This document shows positions 25,506 to 34,295 of a stretch of 64,000 bases of DNA, in pieces (position 1 is the stretch's first letter; every line of letters starts with the position of its first letter). The notes under the pieces were generated by a model. That model searched no databases, was not told the origin of the DNA, and was given only the letters and a program-made list of their open reading frames with translations. Source of the stretch: Kocuria turfanensis (lineage in GTDB: Bacteria; Actinomycetota; Actinomycetes; Actinomycetales; Micrococcaceae); contig NZ_CP014480.1 in the NCBI RefSeq assembly GCF_001580365.1, positions 2,047,008-2,111,007 on the forward strand, given 5' to 3'. The position numbers were made by a program, and so were the translations under genes.

Positions 25506-27412
25506 CCCATCACGGCGTAGACGGACCAGGCCACGACGCCGACGGCGAGCACCGCGACGGCCTGGAGGAAGTACTGATGGACGGCCCCGGTCTGCGGGGC
25601 CCGGGCCAGCCGCCCGGCCCGGCGAACCCGGCCGGCGAGGCCCTCGACGGCGCCGTCCACGACCGTGTCGTCGAGCCGGGCCGCACCCCGGCCGGCCGCG
25701 TCGGCGGCGTGCGCCGTGGCGCCGACCCCGGCGTCGAGGACCCGGTCGTCGAACCGGGCCGCGGCCCGTGCCAGCACCGGGACGGCCCCGGCCGCGGCGG
25801 TCACGGCCCGGTCCAGGACGAGGTCGTCGAACCAGGTCAGGGCGTGTCCCAGGCCCAGCGCGGGGCGGACGACGACGGCGTGCGCGGCGGCCTCCAACCC
25901 CAGCCACCGCACGGCCCAGCCCGGCTCGGGGACGCGCACGCGCAGCATCAGCAGCAGGACGACCAGGGCGATCGCGGCCGAGACAACCAGCTCGACGGGC
26001 GCCACCGCGCCGTGCCCGCCCACCGCCTCGGCAAGGGCCCGGCTGACCGGGGGCAGGGCGAGCACCCCCAGCAGGGCCGCGCCGGCGGCGAGCACGACCA
26101 GCGGGGCCTGCTCCAGCACCCCCACCCGCCCGGTGCCACCGGCCTCCGCCTCCGCACGGGCACCGCGGCGCCAGATCGTCCACAGGACCTTGCCCGCGTA
26201 GGCCGCCGACAGGGCCGCCGCCACGAGCCCCGCGGCATAGAGCAGGCCCGAAACCTCGAGCGCCCCGGCGAGCACCGCGTCCTTGGTGGCCCACAGGGAC
26301 AGCGGGGCGATCCCGGCCAGGGCCAGCGCCCCCACGGTGGCGGTCACGCCCACCACCCGCCACCGGCGGCCGGCCCCGCGCAGTGCGGTGAGCTCCTCGG
26401 TGCCCAGCGCGGTCAGCCACGCCCCGGCGGCCAGGAACAGCAGGGCCTTGGTGGAGGCGTGGGCCACCAGGTGGGCCGCGCCTCCGCTGACCGCGCCCAC
26501 CCCGGCGGCCAGCACCACGAAGCCCAGCTGCGCCACCGTGGACGCCGCCAGCAGCTGCTTGAGCTCCCGCTGGGCCAGGGCCACGAACCCCATCAGCACC
26601 GCGGTGGCCACCCCGATCCACGCGGCGGCCGGGCCCGCCCACCCGGTGGAGGTCAGCAGCGGCTCCACGCGCAGCAGCAGGTAGCCGCCCATGGCCACCA
26701 TCGCCGCGGAGTGCAGCAGTGCGCTCACCGGGCTGGGGCCCTGCATCGCCCCGGAGAGCCAGAACGAGAAGGGCAGCTGCGCGGCCTTGCCCAGGGCCGC
26801 CACGAGGATCCCGGCCGCGATCACGTGCCGCCACGGGTCCTCCGCCGCGGGCAGGGCGGACAGCGCCATCCCGGCGCCCCCGGCCAGGGCGGCCCCGGCG
26901 GCGACGTAGAGCCCCAGGTCCGCGGTGCGGGTGGTGACGAACGCCGTGAGCCCGGCCGAGACGCGGTCGGAGTCCCGCCACCAGAACCCGATCAGCGCGT
27001 AGGAGGTCGCGCCCATCAGCTCCCAGGCGAACAGCAGCGCCGGCAGGCTCGCGGCCGCGGCCGTGGCCAGGGCCGCGGCGGCGAAGAGCAGCATCAGCCC
27101 GTGGAACCGCGGCCGGCCCGCCCGGATGCTGCCGGCCGCGAAGACCAGCACCAGCAGCGTCACTCCCGCGACCATCGGGAGGGTGACTGCTGCGAGGGCG
27201 TCGACCTCCAGCGCGAAGTCGGCGCCGGCCACGAACGGGTAGGACAGGGCGGGCCGGGTCAGGGCGGCGACCGCCGCGAGGACCGTGGTCACCGCGGCGG
27301 TGAGCACCGCGACCGGGGCCGCGGCACGCTCCGCCCGGGTGAGGGCGAGCACCGCGCCCACGGTGGCCGGGAGCACCACCACCGCCAGCAGCACGGCCTG
27401 GGACGCGGTCAT
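25502..27412 (-). CDS. nuoL: Complex I-like proton channel subunit NuoL
   Basis: 636 residues. Has FAWELMGATSYALIGFWW, LPFSFWLSGAMQGPSPVSALLHSA and the Lys-containing GKAAQLPFSFW segment of the channel. The C-terminal extension, the lateral helix in true complex I, contains a three-fold repeat (FDDLVLD, FDDRVLD, LDDTVVD). ATG overlaps the nuoK stop (ATGA) and its stop overlaps nuoM, giving tight translational coupling. Function: terminal ion pump of the membrane arm. Confidence 0.92.
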   Translation of the reverse strand: MTASQAVLLAVVVLPATVGAVLALTRAERAAAPVAVLTAAVTTVLAAVAALTRPALSYPFVAGADFALEVDALAAVTLPMVAGVTLLVLVFAAGSIRAGRPRFHGLMLLFAAAALATAAAASLPALLFAWELMGATSYALIGFWWRDSDRVSAGLTAFVTTRTADLGLYVAAGAALAGGAGMALSALPAAEDPWRHVIAAGILVAALGKAAQLPFSFWLSGAMQGPSPVSALLHSAAMVAMGGYLLLRVEPLLTSTGWAGPAAAWIGVATAVLMGFVALAQRELKQLLAASTVAQLGFVVLAAGVGAVSGGAAHLVAHASTKALLFLAAGAWLTALGTEELTALRGAGRRWRVVGVTATVGALALAGIAPLSLWATKDAVLAGALEVSGLLYAAGLVAAALSAAYAGKVLWTIWRRGARAEAEAGGTGRVGVLEQAPLVVLAAGAALLGVLALPPVSRALAEAVGGHGAVAPVELVVSAAIALVVLLLMLRVRVPEPGWAVRWLGLEAAAHAVVVRPALGLGHALTWFDDLVLDRAVTAAAGAVPVLARAAARFDDRVLDAGVGATAHAADAAGRGAARLDDTVVDGAVEGLAGRVRRAGRLARAPQTGAVHQYFLQAVAVLAVGVVAWSVYAVMG

Positions 27413-27711
27413 CGGGAGAGCTCCTCGGCCATGTCGGTCATGTCGGTCTGCCGCCTGCGGTGCAGCAGAGTGGCCACGGCGAAACCCATGGCCATCTCCA
27501 CGGTCATGGCCGCCAGGACCACCAGCAGCAGCACCTGCCCGGAGGGGTCCGGGGCCAGGAACCACCAGAACCCCGCCGCGGCCAGGAGCACCCCGTTGAT
27601 CATCAGCTCCAGGCCCATCATCACCATCACCACCACCTGCTGGGACAGGGCCCCGTAGAGCCCCACCGCGAACAGCGCGGCGGCCACGACCAGCACGGCT
27701 TCCAAGGTCAT
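27409..27711 (-). CDS. nuoK: Complex I-like subunit NuoK
   Basis: 100 residues, three helices, normal length. It has the GLELMINGVLL segment with the membrane Glu conserved in NuoK proton paths and the second Glu in MTVEMAMGFAVA. ATGA overlap on both sides with nuoJ and nuoL. Both helical glutamates are intact, unlike the changes seen in nuoH. Confidence 0.93.
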   Translation of the reverse strand: MTLEAVLVVAAALFAVGLYGALSQQVVVMVMMGLELMINGVLLAAAGFWWFLAPDPSGQVLLLVVLAAMTVEMAMGFAVATLLHRRRQTDMTDMAEELSR

Positions 27712-28271
27712 CGGCCCACACCCCCCGGCTGCGGGTCGTCGGCCGGGCGGCGGCGCAGGTCGTCACCGAGCCGGTCGTAGCGGGTGCGATGGGCGGCCAG
27801 GACCACCCCGGCCACGATGGTGGCCACCATGACCGGGCCCACCACCGCCATCACCAGCATCTTCTCGCCCATGATCTCCAGGCCCAGCGCACGCGTGAGG
27901 TCCTCCGGCGGGGCGCCGCGACGCTCCGGCCACGGGACCAGCAGCGCCCCGGCCGCCAGCAGCACGAAAACCCCGGCCGAGGCGCCGATCGCGGTCTTCT
28001 TCCCGTGGGTCATGTCCATGGGCATCAGCGCCGGGTTCATGCCCATGAACATCACCATGTAGACCGCCATCACCGCCATCTCCATCACCATCATGAGGAT
28101 CGTGATGATCCCCAGATAGCTCTGGCCCAGCAGCAGGATCTGCACCCCCACGGCGATGAAGGACAGCGCCAGGGCATAGGTGGCCCGGGCCATGGAGTCC
28201 ACCACGAACACGAGCGCCCCCGCGGCCACGGCCACCACGGCGAGCACCCAGAACACGATTCCGACCAGCAC
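27708..28271 (-). CDS. nuoJ: Complex I-like subunit NuoJ
   Basis: 187 residues, five helices. SYLGIITILMMVMEMAVMAVYMVMFMG matches the conserved helix 3 of NuoJ, although the usual Y.GA.....F core is replaced by a very Met-rich stretch. It starts 3 bp after the nuoH stop. The methionine enrichment (MNPALMPMDMTHGKK follows) is odd for NuoJ and echoes the Met/His-rich character of the whole region. Confidence 0.88.
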   Translation of the reverse strand: MLVGIVFWVLAVVAVAAGALVFVVDSMARATYALALSFIAVGVQILLLGQSYLGIITILMMVMEMAVMAVYMVMFMGMNPALMPMDMTHGKKTAIGASAGVFVLLAAGALLVPWPERRGAPPEDLTRALGLEIMGEKMLVMAVVGPVMVATIVAGVVLAAHRTRYDRLGDDLRRRPADDPQPGGVGR

Positions 28272-28274
28272 GGC

Positions 28275-29210
28275 TCAGCCCTTCCAGACGACGACGAGGG
28301 ACACGACCAGGTCCTGGAGCACGGCGGCCGGGAGCAGGACCACCCAGCCGATCTCCATGAACCGGTCCGGGCGCAGCAGCGGGATCCTCCGCCGCAGCCA
28401 CACGAGCACCGCGAGCACCAGCACGGTCTTCACCAGCACCCACGCCCAGCCGGGCAGGACGGGCCCGGCGCCCCCACCGAGGAAGAGCGGCACCGAGAAG
28501 GCGGCGCCGGCGGTCAGGAACAGGTAGCGCCCAGCCTGGAGGACGAGGCGGTCGACCCCCGAGAGCTCGGCCAGCACGCCGCCGCCGATGTCGGCAGCCA
28601 GCGCCGGGGCGAACGGGCCCCATACGGAGAAGCCGGTCACGCCGATGAGGAAGACGAGGAACGCCACCGGCATCCACACCACGAACCACACGCCGTCCTG
28701 GGCCGCGGCGACGTCCCCCACGGCCAGGCTGCCGGCGGCGATCGCCGGGGCCACCAGGGCGAACATCAGCGGCAGCTCGTAGGCCAGCCCGTGCGCCAGG
28801 AAGCGGTAGCCGCCCACCAGGCCGTGGGCGGAGTTCGCACCCCAGCCGGCCAGCCAGACCAGCGCCCAGACCATGACGTCCACGGTGTTGAACCACACGA
28901 CGCCGACGTCCAGGTCCGCCAGCGTCCACTCCCCCAGCGGGAGCACCGCAATCATCAGGAACGCTCCGACCAGCATGCCCGCGCCACCGACCCGCCACAG
29001 CAGGGTGTCCGCGGCCACTGTGGTCCGGCGCCGCTGCCGCAGCAACCGCGCCGTACGGCCCAGCGGCGCGCCCCATCCACCGCCGGTGCCCTGCGCCCGG
29101 GCCGAGAGCGCCGTATCCAGAGCCACGGCGAAGAAGGCCAGCCCGCACAGGAGGATCCCCGCCAGCACGGCCCATCCGCCGGGGACGGTCGTCACCACGC
29201 TCTCAGCCAT
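28275..29210 (-). CDS. nuoH: NuoH-like subunit with degenerate quinone-site loop
   Basis: 311 residues, eight helices. Overall NuoH-like, for instance GLVGGYRFLAHGLAYELPLMFALVAP, where true NuoH has the conserved YE pair. The acidic cytoplasmic loop normally read as PFDLPEAE.EL..G..EYSG is here PFAPALAADIGGGVLAELSG. The Asp/Glu cluster that couples quinone chemistry to proton movement is mostly gone; only the last E.SG remains. The gene overlaps the previous one by 8 bp. It probably still joins NuoA and NuoJ in a membrane module, but normal ubiquinone or menaquinone reduction is doubtful. Confidence 0.85.
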   Translation of the reverse strand: MAESVVTTVPGGWAVLAGILLCGLAFFAVALDTALSARAQGTGGGWGAPLGRTARLLRQRRRTTVAADTLLWRVGGAGMLVGAFLMIAVLPLGEWTLADLDVGVVWFNTVDVMVWALVWLAGWGANSAHGLVGGYRFLAHGLAYELPLMFALVAPAIAAGSLAVGDVAAAQDGVWFVVWMPVAFLVFLIGVTGFSVWGPFAPALAADIGGGVLAELSGVDRLVLQAGRYLFLTAGAAFSVPLFLGGGAGPVLPGWAWVLVKTVLVLAVLVWLRRRIPLLRPDRFMEIGWVVLLPAAVLQDLVVSLVVVWKG

Positions 29211-30447
29211 GCCCCACCTCCTGGACGGCAGGATGCGGATCGAGGCCCAGGCTCGCCACGGCCAGCCGCACGGAGGCCAGCTCCAGCCCGGTCACCAGCT
29301 CTGGCAGCACCGCCCACGGCACCGCGCCGTCCTCCACCGGGACCGGCACCGCGCCACCGGCCTCGGCCCGGATCCGTTCCACCCGGGACAGCAGCCGGTC
29401 GTGGGCGTCCCCGAGGCAGTGCCGCGGCAACCCGTGGTGCTCCAGAGCGGACGGGTCGAGCGGCAGCACGCCTCGCAGCGACCAGCGGAGCAGCCGTGAT
29501 CTCCGGATCGTCCGGTGCAGCCGCTCGGCGGCGGCCCGGGCGGCGCCCCGATCGCCGTGCAGGAGGGCGTCCCGGGCGCGGCGGGCGCCGGATGCCGCGT
29601 CCTCGGCCCCGGCCAGGGCCAGCAACGCCACGACCTGGTCGCACCACACCACCACCGCCGCCGGCGCGGGACCGGGACCCGGTCCGCCTGCTCCGGCGCC
29701 GTCGACCACGGAGGCTTCGGCGTCGACCACGACATCCCCCTGCAGGGAACAGTGCAGCACGAGCCCGGCCGGCCAGAACGGCAGCACGGGACCGAGCGGA
29801 AGGTGGAGCACGTCCATCTCCAGCCCGTCACGGTCCTCCCCGCCCCCGGCCAGGGCGATTCCCCCCGGGGCCATGTCCATCCCGCCGTGACCACTGTGGT
29901 CCATGCCGCCATGACCGCCATGACCGCCGTGGTCCATCTCGCCGTGGTCCATCTCGCCGTGGTCCATCTCGCCGTGGTCCATCTCGCCGTGGTCCATCTC
30001 GCCGTGGTCCATCTCGCCGTGGTCCATCTCGCCGTGGTCCATCTCGCCGTGGTCCATGCCCCCGTGGCCCCCATGATCCACGTCCTCGGGGATCTCGGGC
30101 TCCTGCGGCCGTTCCCGGGCGTCCGTCCGGTGGTGCGGGGTGTCGAGCAGGAGCGCTGCGGCGTCGTCGAGGGCTGGTCCCACCCCTCCCGGCGAGGTGA
30201 TGTCGGCGCGGACGCGAGGACCGGGCATCTGCTCCCAGAGCCGGTCCACGAGCTCCGAGAGCTCGGGGCCGGGGACACCGCACACGGCGAGCACGTCCGC
30301 GTCGGCCGGTGTTGAGGCCGGCCGCCACCCGCGGCGGAGCAGCTGCTGCTCCAGTTCCATGCGCGCGTCCCAGTGTCCCGGGACCTCGACGACGAGGACC
30401 TGCGCGGCCCGAACCGCGAAGCGGGCGAGGAGTTCGTTCAGGCCCAT
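29203..30447 (-). CDS. NuoB-like protein with MDHGE repeat, no Fe-S ligands
   Basis: 414 residues. The N-terminal 85 residues resemble the end of NuoB: ADADVLAVCGVPGPELSELV followed by DRLWEQMPGPR matches the NuoB pattern of a VAG..T loop and YEQMPEPR. The four Fe-S cysteines of NuoB are absent; only a lone Cys remains in AVCG. Next is a His/Asp/Met domain with eight exact MDHGE units, then about 220 residues with no family I know (SRLLRWSLRGVLPLDPSALE near the end). It overlaps nuoA and nuoH, so it is an integral part of the operon. The repeat is a plausible metal buffer or sensor. Function unknown. Confidence 0.75.
   Translation of the reverse strand: MGLNELLARFAVRAAQVLVVEVPGHWDARMELEQQLLRRGWRPASTPADADVLAVCGVPGPELSELVDRLWEQMPGPRVRADITSPGGVGPALDDAAALLLDTPHHRTDARERPQEPEIPEDVDHGGHGGMDHGEMDHGEMDHGEMDHGEMDHGEMDHGEMDHGEMDHGEMDHGGHGGHGGMDHSGHGGMDMAPGGIALAGGGEDRDGLEMDVLHLPLGPVLPFWPAGLVLHCSLQGDVVVDAEASVVDGAGAGGPGPGPAPAAVVVWCDQVVALLALAGAEDAASGARRARDALLHGDRGAARAAAERLHRTIRRSRLLRWSLRGVLPLDPSALEHHGLPRHCLGDAHDRLLSRVERIRAEAGGAVPVPVEDGAVPWAVLPELVTGLELASVRLAVASLGLDPHPAVQEVGHG
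29926..30045 (-). repeat. Eight exact 15-bp tandem repeats coding MDHGE
   Basis: The plus-strand unit GCCGTGGTCCATCTC is repeated eight times with no change, followed by a ninth unit ending ATGCC that codes MDHGG. Being a multiple of three, it can expand or contract without a frameshift. Exact identity at DNA level points to recent slippage. Confidence 0.97.
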
Positions 30448-30782
30448 CGGAAGGCTCCTTCCCGCCAGGCCCAGGCCACGGCGACGAGCAGGCCCCCGAG
30501 GAACAGGAACATCTCCACGACCGCGGAGATCCCCTTCTCGATCACGACCACCGCCCACGGGTACATGAAGAGCATCTCGACGTCGAAGGCCAGGAACACG
30601 ATCGAGGCGAGGTACCAGCGGGCGTGGAACCGGGACAGCGCGTGCTCCTGGGGCATCCACCCGGACTGAGCGGGCAGCACCGTCAGCGGGTCGGCCGTGA
30701 TCACTGCTGTGCGGTGCAGCGCGTAGAGGAGAACGACGACCGACATCGCCACCAGGGCCATGGCCACGATTCCGGAGTACAC
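30438..30782 (-). CDS. nuoA: Complex I-like subunit NuoA
   Basis: 114 residues, three helices. RFHARWYLASIVFLAFDVEMLFMYPWAVV matches the conserved NuoA core (FDVE..F.YPWA). GTG 30782 with GGGGAG six bases upstream is taken as start; an upstream ATG would add residues without homology. First gene of the operon; overlaps the NuoB-like gene by 10 bp. A promoter is expected in 30783-30885. Confidence 0.88.
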   Translation of the reverse strand: MYSGIVAMALVAMSVVVLLYALHRTAVITADPLTVLPAQSGWMPQEHALSRFHARWYLASIVFLAFDVEMLFMYPWAVVVIEKGISAVVEMFLFLGGLLVAVAWAWREGAFRWA

Positions 30783-30885
30783 GACGGTCTCCCCTTTCGC
30801 GCGGTCGGAACATGGAAGTCTGTCGTTGATCGGTGGGGCCACCCTAACGGGCGGCCCCACCGATCGCGCCGTTTCAGCTCGGTGA

Positions 30886-31575
30886 TCAGGCGCGGCCGGC
30901 GAGCCAGGTGCGGAAGTCCGCGACCTGGGCCTGCTGGGTGGTGATCCCCGAGGTGGCCGCCACGCGCAGCTGCGGGTGCACGGCGCGAGACTGCGGCTCG
31001 AGGAACTCGATGATCCCGCTGTTGTGGTGTGGAATCATCTTCTGCACGAAAGCGACATCGAAGTCCTCACCGGCCTCAGCGGCCGACAGCTCCTCGATCA
31101 TCATCTGGGTCTCCTCCTCCAGGATCTTCATCTCCTCCTGGGCTTCTGCCGGGGCTTGGGCCATGGCCTCTTCAGGGGTCAGCCCGTACCACTCCTCCAA
31201 CCAGGTGGTGAACTGGTCGATCTGGTGCTGCTGATTGGCGATGATGTTCTCCGCGTGGGTGCGGATGTCCGGGCTGGTTCCGCGCTCGAGCTCCAGCTGG
31301 GCCATCTCGATCGCGGCCCGGTGGTGCGGAATGATCTCGGCCAGGAACGTGATCTCCAGTTCCTCGCCCTCCAGCCCGGCCAGGGTCTCACCGAACTCGT
31401 AGGCGGTCGGGGAAGTCGGGTCCGGCTGGATCATCTCCGTCTGACTGTGGGAGGACACCGGGGCGGCCTCCCAGTGGGCGGATGCCGGCGCAGCGGCTCC
31501 GCCCAGCAACGCAGTGGCCACAGCGGCCGCGGAGGCGGCGGCCGCGGTACGGCGGCCTAATGAAATGTAGTGCAT
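30886..31575 (-). CDS. Secreted DUF305 protein
   Basis: 229 residues. Signal peptide MHYISLGRRTAAAASAAAVA... cleaved after PASAH, then two DUF305 units with EIIPHHRAAIEMAQLELERG and KMIPHHNSGIIEFLEP as probable metal-binding helices. No lipobox, so free in the periplasm-like space or medium. Third gene of the Csp-DUF305-DUF305 run on this strand, 229 bp after the second, so it may have its own promoter. Confidence 0.88.
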   Translation of the reverse strand: MHYISLGRRTAAAASAAAVATALLGGAAAPASAHWEAAPVSSHSQTEMIQPDPTSPTAYEFGETLAGLEGEELEITFLAEIIPHHRAAIEMAQLELERGTSPDIRTHAENIIANQQHQIDQFTTWLEEWYGLTPEEAMAQAPAEAQEEMKILEEETQMMIEELSAAEAGEDFDVAFVQKMIPHHNSGIIEFLEPQSRAVHPQLRVAATSGITTQQAQVADFRTWLAGRA

Positions 31576-31804
31576 GGCAGATTCCCTCTCGGGCGATGAG
31601 CCGGTCCCTCGATACCAGCTCGGCGGATGCCGGGCGGTCTGTCACCGGGACCATGCGTGCACCGCGGTGAAGCAAACGCCAAGCAGTAGTGGGCGGTATG
31701 GGGGGAAGACGGAATCTGCCCCCGTGCAGCTCGTTCGTGCAGGGGCAGGCCCCGTCTTTTACCGGCAGATGGTGTAAATGGACATCGGCCGGTCAGCGGG
31801 TCGA

Positions 31805-32437
31805 TCAGGCGGTGGCGGCGGGGCGGCCGCCTTGGCGGTCGTACCACTCCTCGAGCCAGGTCTGCATCTGTGCGATCTCGCTCAGCTGGACCGTTTTGAT
31901 GTTCTGGCACAGCTGCAGCAGGTCCTGGTGCTCGGCGCGGTCCAGGCAGGTCTCGGCCTCCCGGACCGCCGCCCAGTGGTGGCGGATCATCGACTGCATG
32001 AACCGGATCTCGTACTCGGCCCCGGTGAACTGGTCCAGCCGTTGCATCGAAGCCATGTCACCGGTGGACAGCTGGGGCTCATAGGTGATTCCGTACCACT
32101 CCTGCAGCCAGGTCTGCATCTGCTCGATCTCCTGGTTCTGGACCGTGATGATGTCCTCGCACATCGCGGCCAGCTCCGGGTGCACGGCCTTGTCCACGCA
32201 CTCCTGAGCCATCACGACCGCCATGTAGTGGTGGTCGATCATGCTCTTCAGGAACTCCACCTCGAAGCTGGCGGCTTGCTCGTTGCCGGCCGGGGCATCG
32301 GCGAAGGCCGGGGCCGCCGTCGCCACCCCTGTGCCGGTCACCGCCCCGAGAGCCAGAACGGCCGACGCGGCCGCGGCAGGAACACGCCGCCGAAGGCGCC
32401 GTTTGCCCGAGATCACGCTCTGTTCTTTCAAGCCCAT
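31805..32437 (-). CDS. Secreted DUF305 protein
   Basis: 210 residues. N-terminal basic stretch and hydrophobic core (signal peptide ending near FADA), then two DUF305 units: KSMIDHHYMAVVMAQECVDKAVHPE and QSMIRHHWAAVREAETCLDRAEHQD. Each unit carries a Cys (QEC, ETC) and MCEDI/LCQNI adds another, so this paralogue is Cys-richer than the other three here. It starts 40 bp after the copper-storage gene and is likely in its operon. Confidence 0.88.
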   Translation of the reverse strand: MGLKEQSVISGKRRLRRRVPAAAASAVLALGAVTGTGVATAAPAFADAPAGNEQAASFEVEFLKSMIDHHYMAVVMAQECVDKAVHPELAAMCEDIITVQNQEIEQMQTWLQEWYGITYEPQLSTGDMASMQRLDQFTGAEYEIRFMQSMIRHHWAAVREAETCLDRAEHQDLLQLCQNIKTVQLSEIAQMQTWLEEWYDRQGGRPAATA

Positions 32438-32476
32438 CCTCTTCCTTTCCTGCGTCAGGTCAGTGTTCGGCCCGTC

Positions 32477-32887
32477 TCAGCCCAGGGAGGAGATCAGGTC
32501 CGCGCAGGCGGCCTCGCAGCGGCGGCAGGCCTCGGCGCACACGCGGCAGTGCTCGTGCTCACCCGCGTGCTGGGCGCACTCGTCGCCGCAGGCCTTGCAG
32601 GCGGCCCGGCATGCCTCCAGGACGACCCGGGTGACCTCGGCGTTGTTGCCGGTCTGACGGGAGAGCACACGGCCGGTGGTCGCGCAGATGTCGGCGCAGT
32701 CCAGGTTCTTACGGATGCAGGTGCTCAGTTGCGCGACCATGTCCTCGGCCAGGCAGGCATCCGCGCAGGCGGTACAGGTCTGGGCGCACTCGAAACAGGC
32801 CTCGATGCACTCCGCCAACTTCTGCTGGTCGATGTCCCCCAGGTCCTTCGGGTAGGTCTCCAGCATCGAGCTCACGTGATGAGTCAT
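32477..32887 (-). CDS. Four-helix-bundle copper storage protein (Csp)
   Basis: 136 residues with 18 cysteines, many spaced C-X3-C along helices (CIEACFECAQTC..., EACRAACKACGDEC). This is the pattern of Csp proteins that fill the core of a four-helix bundle with Cu(I). There is no signal peptide, so it matches the cytosolic Csp3 type. Start ATG follows AGAAGGAG. A CopR-type direct repeat lies 145 bp upstream. It would sequester excess cytosolic Cu(I); the DUF305 genes behind it extend the response outside the membrane. Confidence 0.92.
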   Translation of the reverse strand: MTHHVSSMLETYPKDLGDIDQQKLAECIEACFECAQTCTACADACLAEDMVAQLSTCIRKNLDCADICATTGRVLSRQTGNNAEVTRVVLEACRAACKACGDECAQHAGEHEHCRVCAEACRRCEAACADLISSLG

Positions 32888-33031
32888 GGTTCTGCTCCTT
32901 CTCTCATACTGCGGTTCGTGCGGTATATCGATCTGGTGCCGACGGATCTTGCGATCCACCATGTTTCCGACAGTAGCCTTATCAGCGTTGTATCTAAACG
33001 GTGATCAACTCCATGTCAGGGCGATGAGCGG

Positions 33032-33051
33032 GAATCTTCACGGAACCTTCA
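33032..33051 (-). promoter_or_regulatory. CopR-type direct repeat upstream of the copper storage operon
   Basis: Minus strand reads TGAAGGTTC-CG-TGAAGATTC, the cleanest copy of the 11-bp-period repeat. It is 145 bp before the Csp start, matching the 143 bp seen at the DUF305 gene at 36315. The rest of the gap to the gnd-like gene (33052-33356) shows no gene. Confidence 0.75.
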
Positions 33052-33356
33052 AGAAGGAGGTCCTGGAACCGTGGGGCCTTCCCTGGCGCGGCGGGCTAGT
33101 GAGCTTGTCGGCATGGAGCAGCGCCACGCACGTGGACGCACCCGTGCGGCTGGGCCCGTCCGGTACCGGTTCCGCACGTCGGGTGGCAGCCCCAGACGGG
33201 AGCGTGCGAACGTGGCGGACACCTGGAGATGCAGGGGAGGAAACTGTCCCTGTTGGCTAGATACAAGAGGGCTGTGTCTGTGCGGTTTTCCTCCGTGGGG
33301 TGACCCGGCCAGCTGATGTCCGCCTGAGCGGCGGAGGACCGAGAAGGGAGTACACC

Positions 33357-34295
33357 ATGCAGGTGGGACTGGTAGGACTGGGCAAGATGGGCGGCAACAT
33401 GGGTGAGCGGCTGCGCGAGGCCGGCCACACAGTGGTCGGCTACGACACCGACCCGGAGCTCTCCGACTCCGAGAGCCTCACCGCCATGGTGGAGCAGATC
33501 GGCACCCCGCCCCGGGTCGTGTGGGTCATGGTGCCGGACACGGTGGTGGACACCGTGATCGACGAGCTGGCCGGCGTGCTGGGCGAGGGCGACGTGATCA
33601 TCGACGGCGGCAACTCCCGGTGGATCCACGACGCCCCCCGCGCCCGGAGACTGGCCGAACGGGGCATCGAGTACCTGGACTGCGGGGTCTCCGGCGGCGT
33701 GTGGGGGATCACCCAGGGATACGCCCTGATGGTCGGCGGGGACGAGGGCACCGTGGCCAAGGCGCAGCCGATCTTCGACTCGCTCAAACCCGCCGGCGAG
33801 TTTGGCTTCGTCCACGCCGGTGAGCACGGTGCGGGTCACTTCGCGAAGATGGTCCACAACGGCATCGAGTACGCGATCATGCAGGCCTACGCCGAGGGCT
33901 GGGAACTGCTCGAGGCCGCCGGTCACGTCCGCTCGGTACGGGAGACCTTCAACTCCTGGCGCGAGGGGTCGGTGATCAAGTCCTGGCTGCTGGACCTGGC
34001 GGTGAACGCGCTCAACGAGGACGAGCACCTGGACCGGCTCGCCGGCTACGCCGAGGACTCCGGCGAAGGCCGCTGGACGGTGGAGGCCGCTCTGGACCTC
34101 GCGGTCCCGGTGCCGGCCATCTCCAGCGCCCTCTTCGCCCGGTTCGCCTCCCGGCAGGACCAGGCCCCGGCGATGAAGATGATCGCGGCGATGCGCAACC
34201 AGTTCGGCGGCCACACGGTCCGCGACGTGGCCGCGGGCCCCGAGCACGTCGAGGCCGCACCCGGCGAGGAGCCGGCCCACCCCGCCGAGCAGTAG
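33357..34295 (+). CDS. gnd: Decarboxylating 6-phosphogluconate dehydrogenase, short form
   Basis: 312 residues, the short GndA-like class. NADP/NAD-binding start MQVGLVGLGKMGGNMGERL, then DGGNSRW, DCGVSGGVWG substrate loop, catalytic Lys/Glu region HAGEHGAGHFAKMVHNGIEYA, and SWREGSVIKSWLLDL. It oxidises 6-phosphogluconate to ribulose 5-phosphate with NAD(P)H and CO2. ATG behind AAGGGAG. It may supply reductant under metal stress; it has no obvious operator of the two codes found here. Confidence 0.93.
   Translation: MQVGLVGLGKMGGNMGERLREAGHTVVGYDTDPELSDSESLTAMVEQIGTPPRVVWVMVPDTVVDTVIDELAGVLGEGDVIIDGGNSRWIHDAPRARRLAERGIEYLDCGVSGGVWGITQGYALMVGGDEGTVAKAQPIFDSLKPAGEFGFVHAGEHGAGHFAKMVHNGIEYAIMQAYAEGWELLEAAGHVRSVRETFNSWREGSVIKSWLLDLAVNALNEDEHLDRLAGYAEDSGEGRWTVEAALDLAVPVPAISSALFARFASRQDQAPAMKMIAAMRNQFGGHTVRDVAAGPEHVEAAPGEEPAHPAEQ

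Noticed and set aside
22464..25520. 1018-residue plus-strand frame over nuoN/nuoM, and similar long plus-strand frames to 30200
   Set aside because: Low-complexity Gly/Gln/His/Arg composition typical of antisense shadows in high-GC DNA; the minus-strand nuo genes explain the region.
29926..30045. CRISPR array
   Set aside because: The units are contiguous 15-bp codon-phase repeats with no spacers and code for MDHGE.
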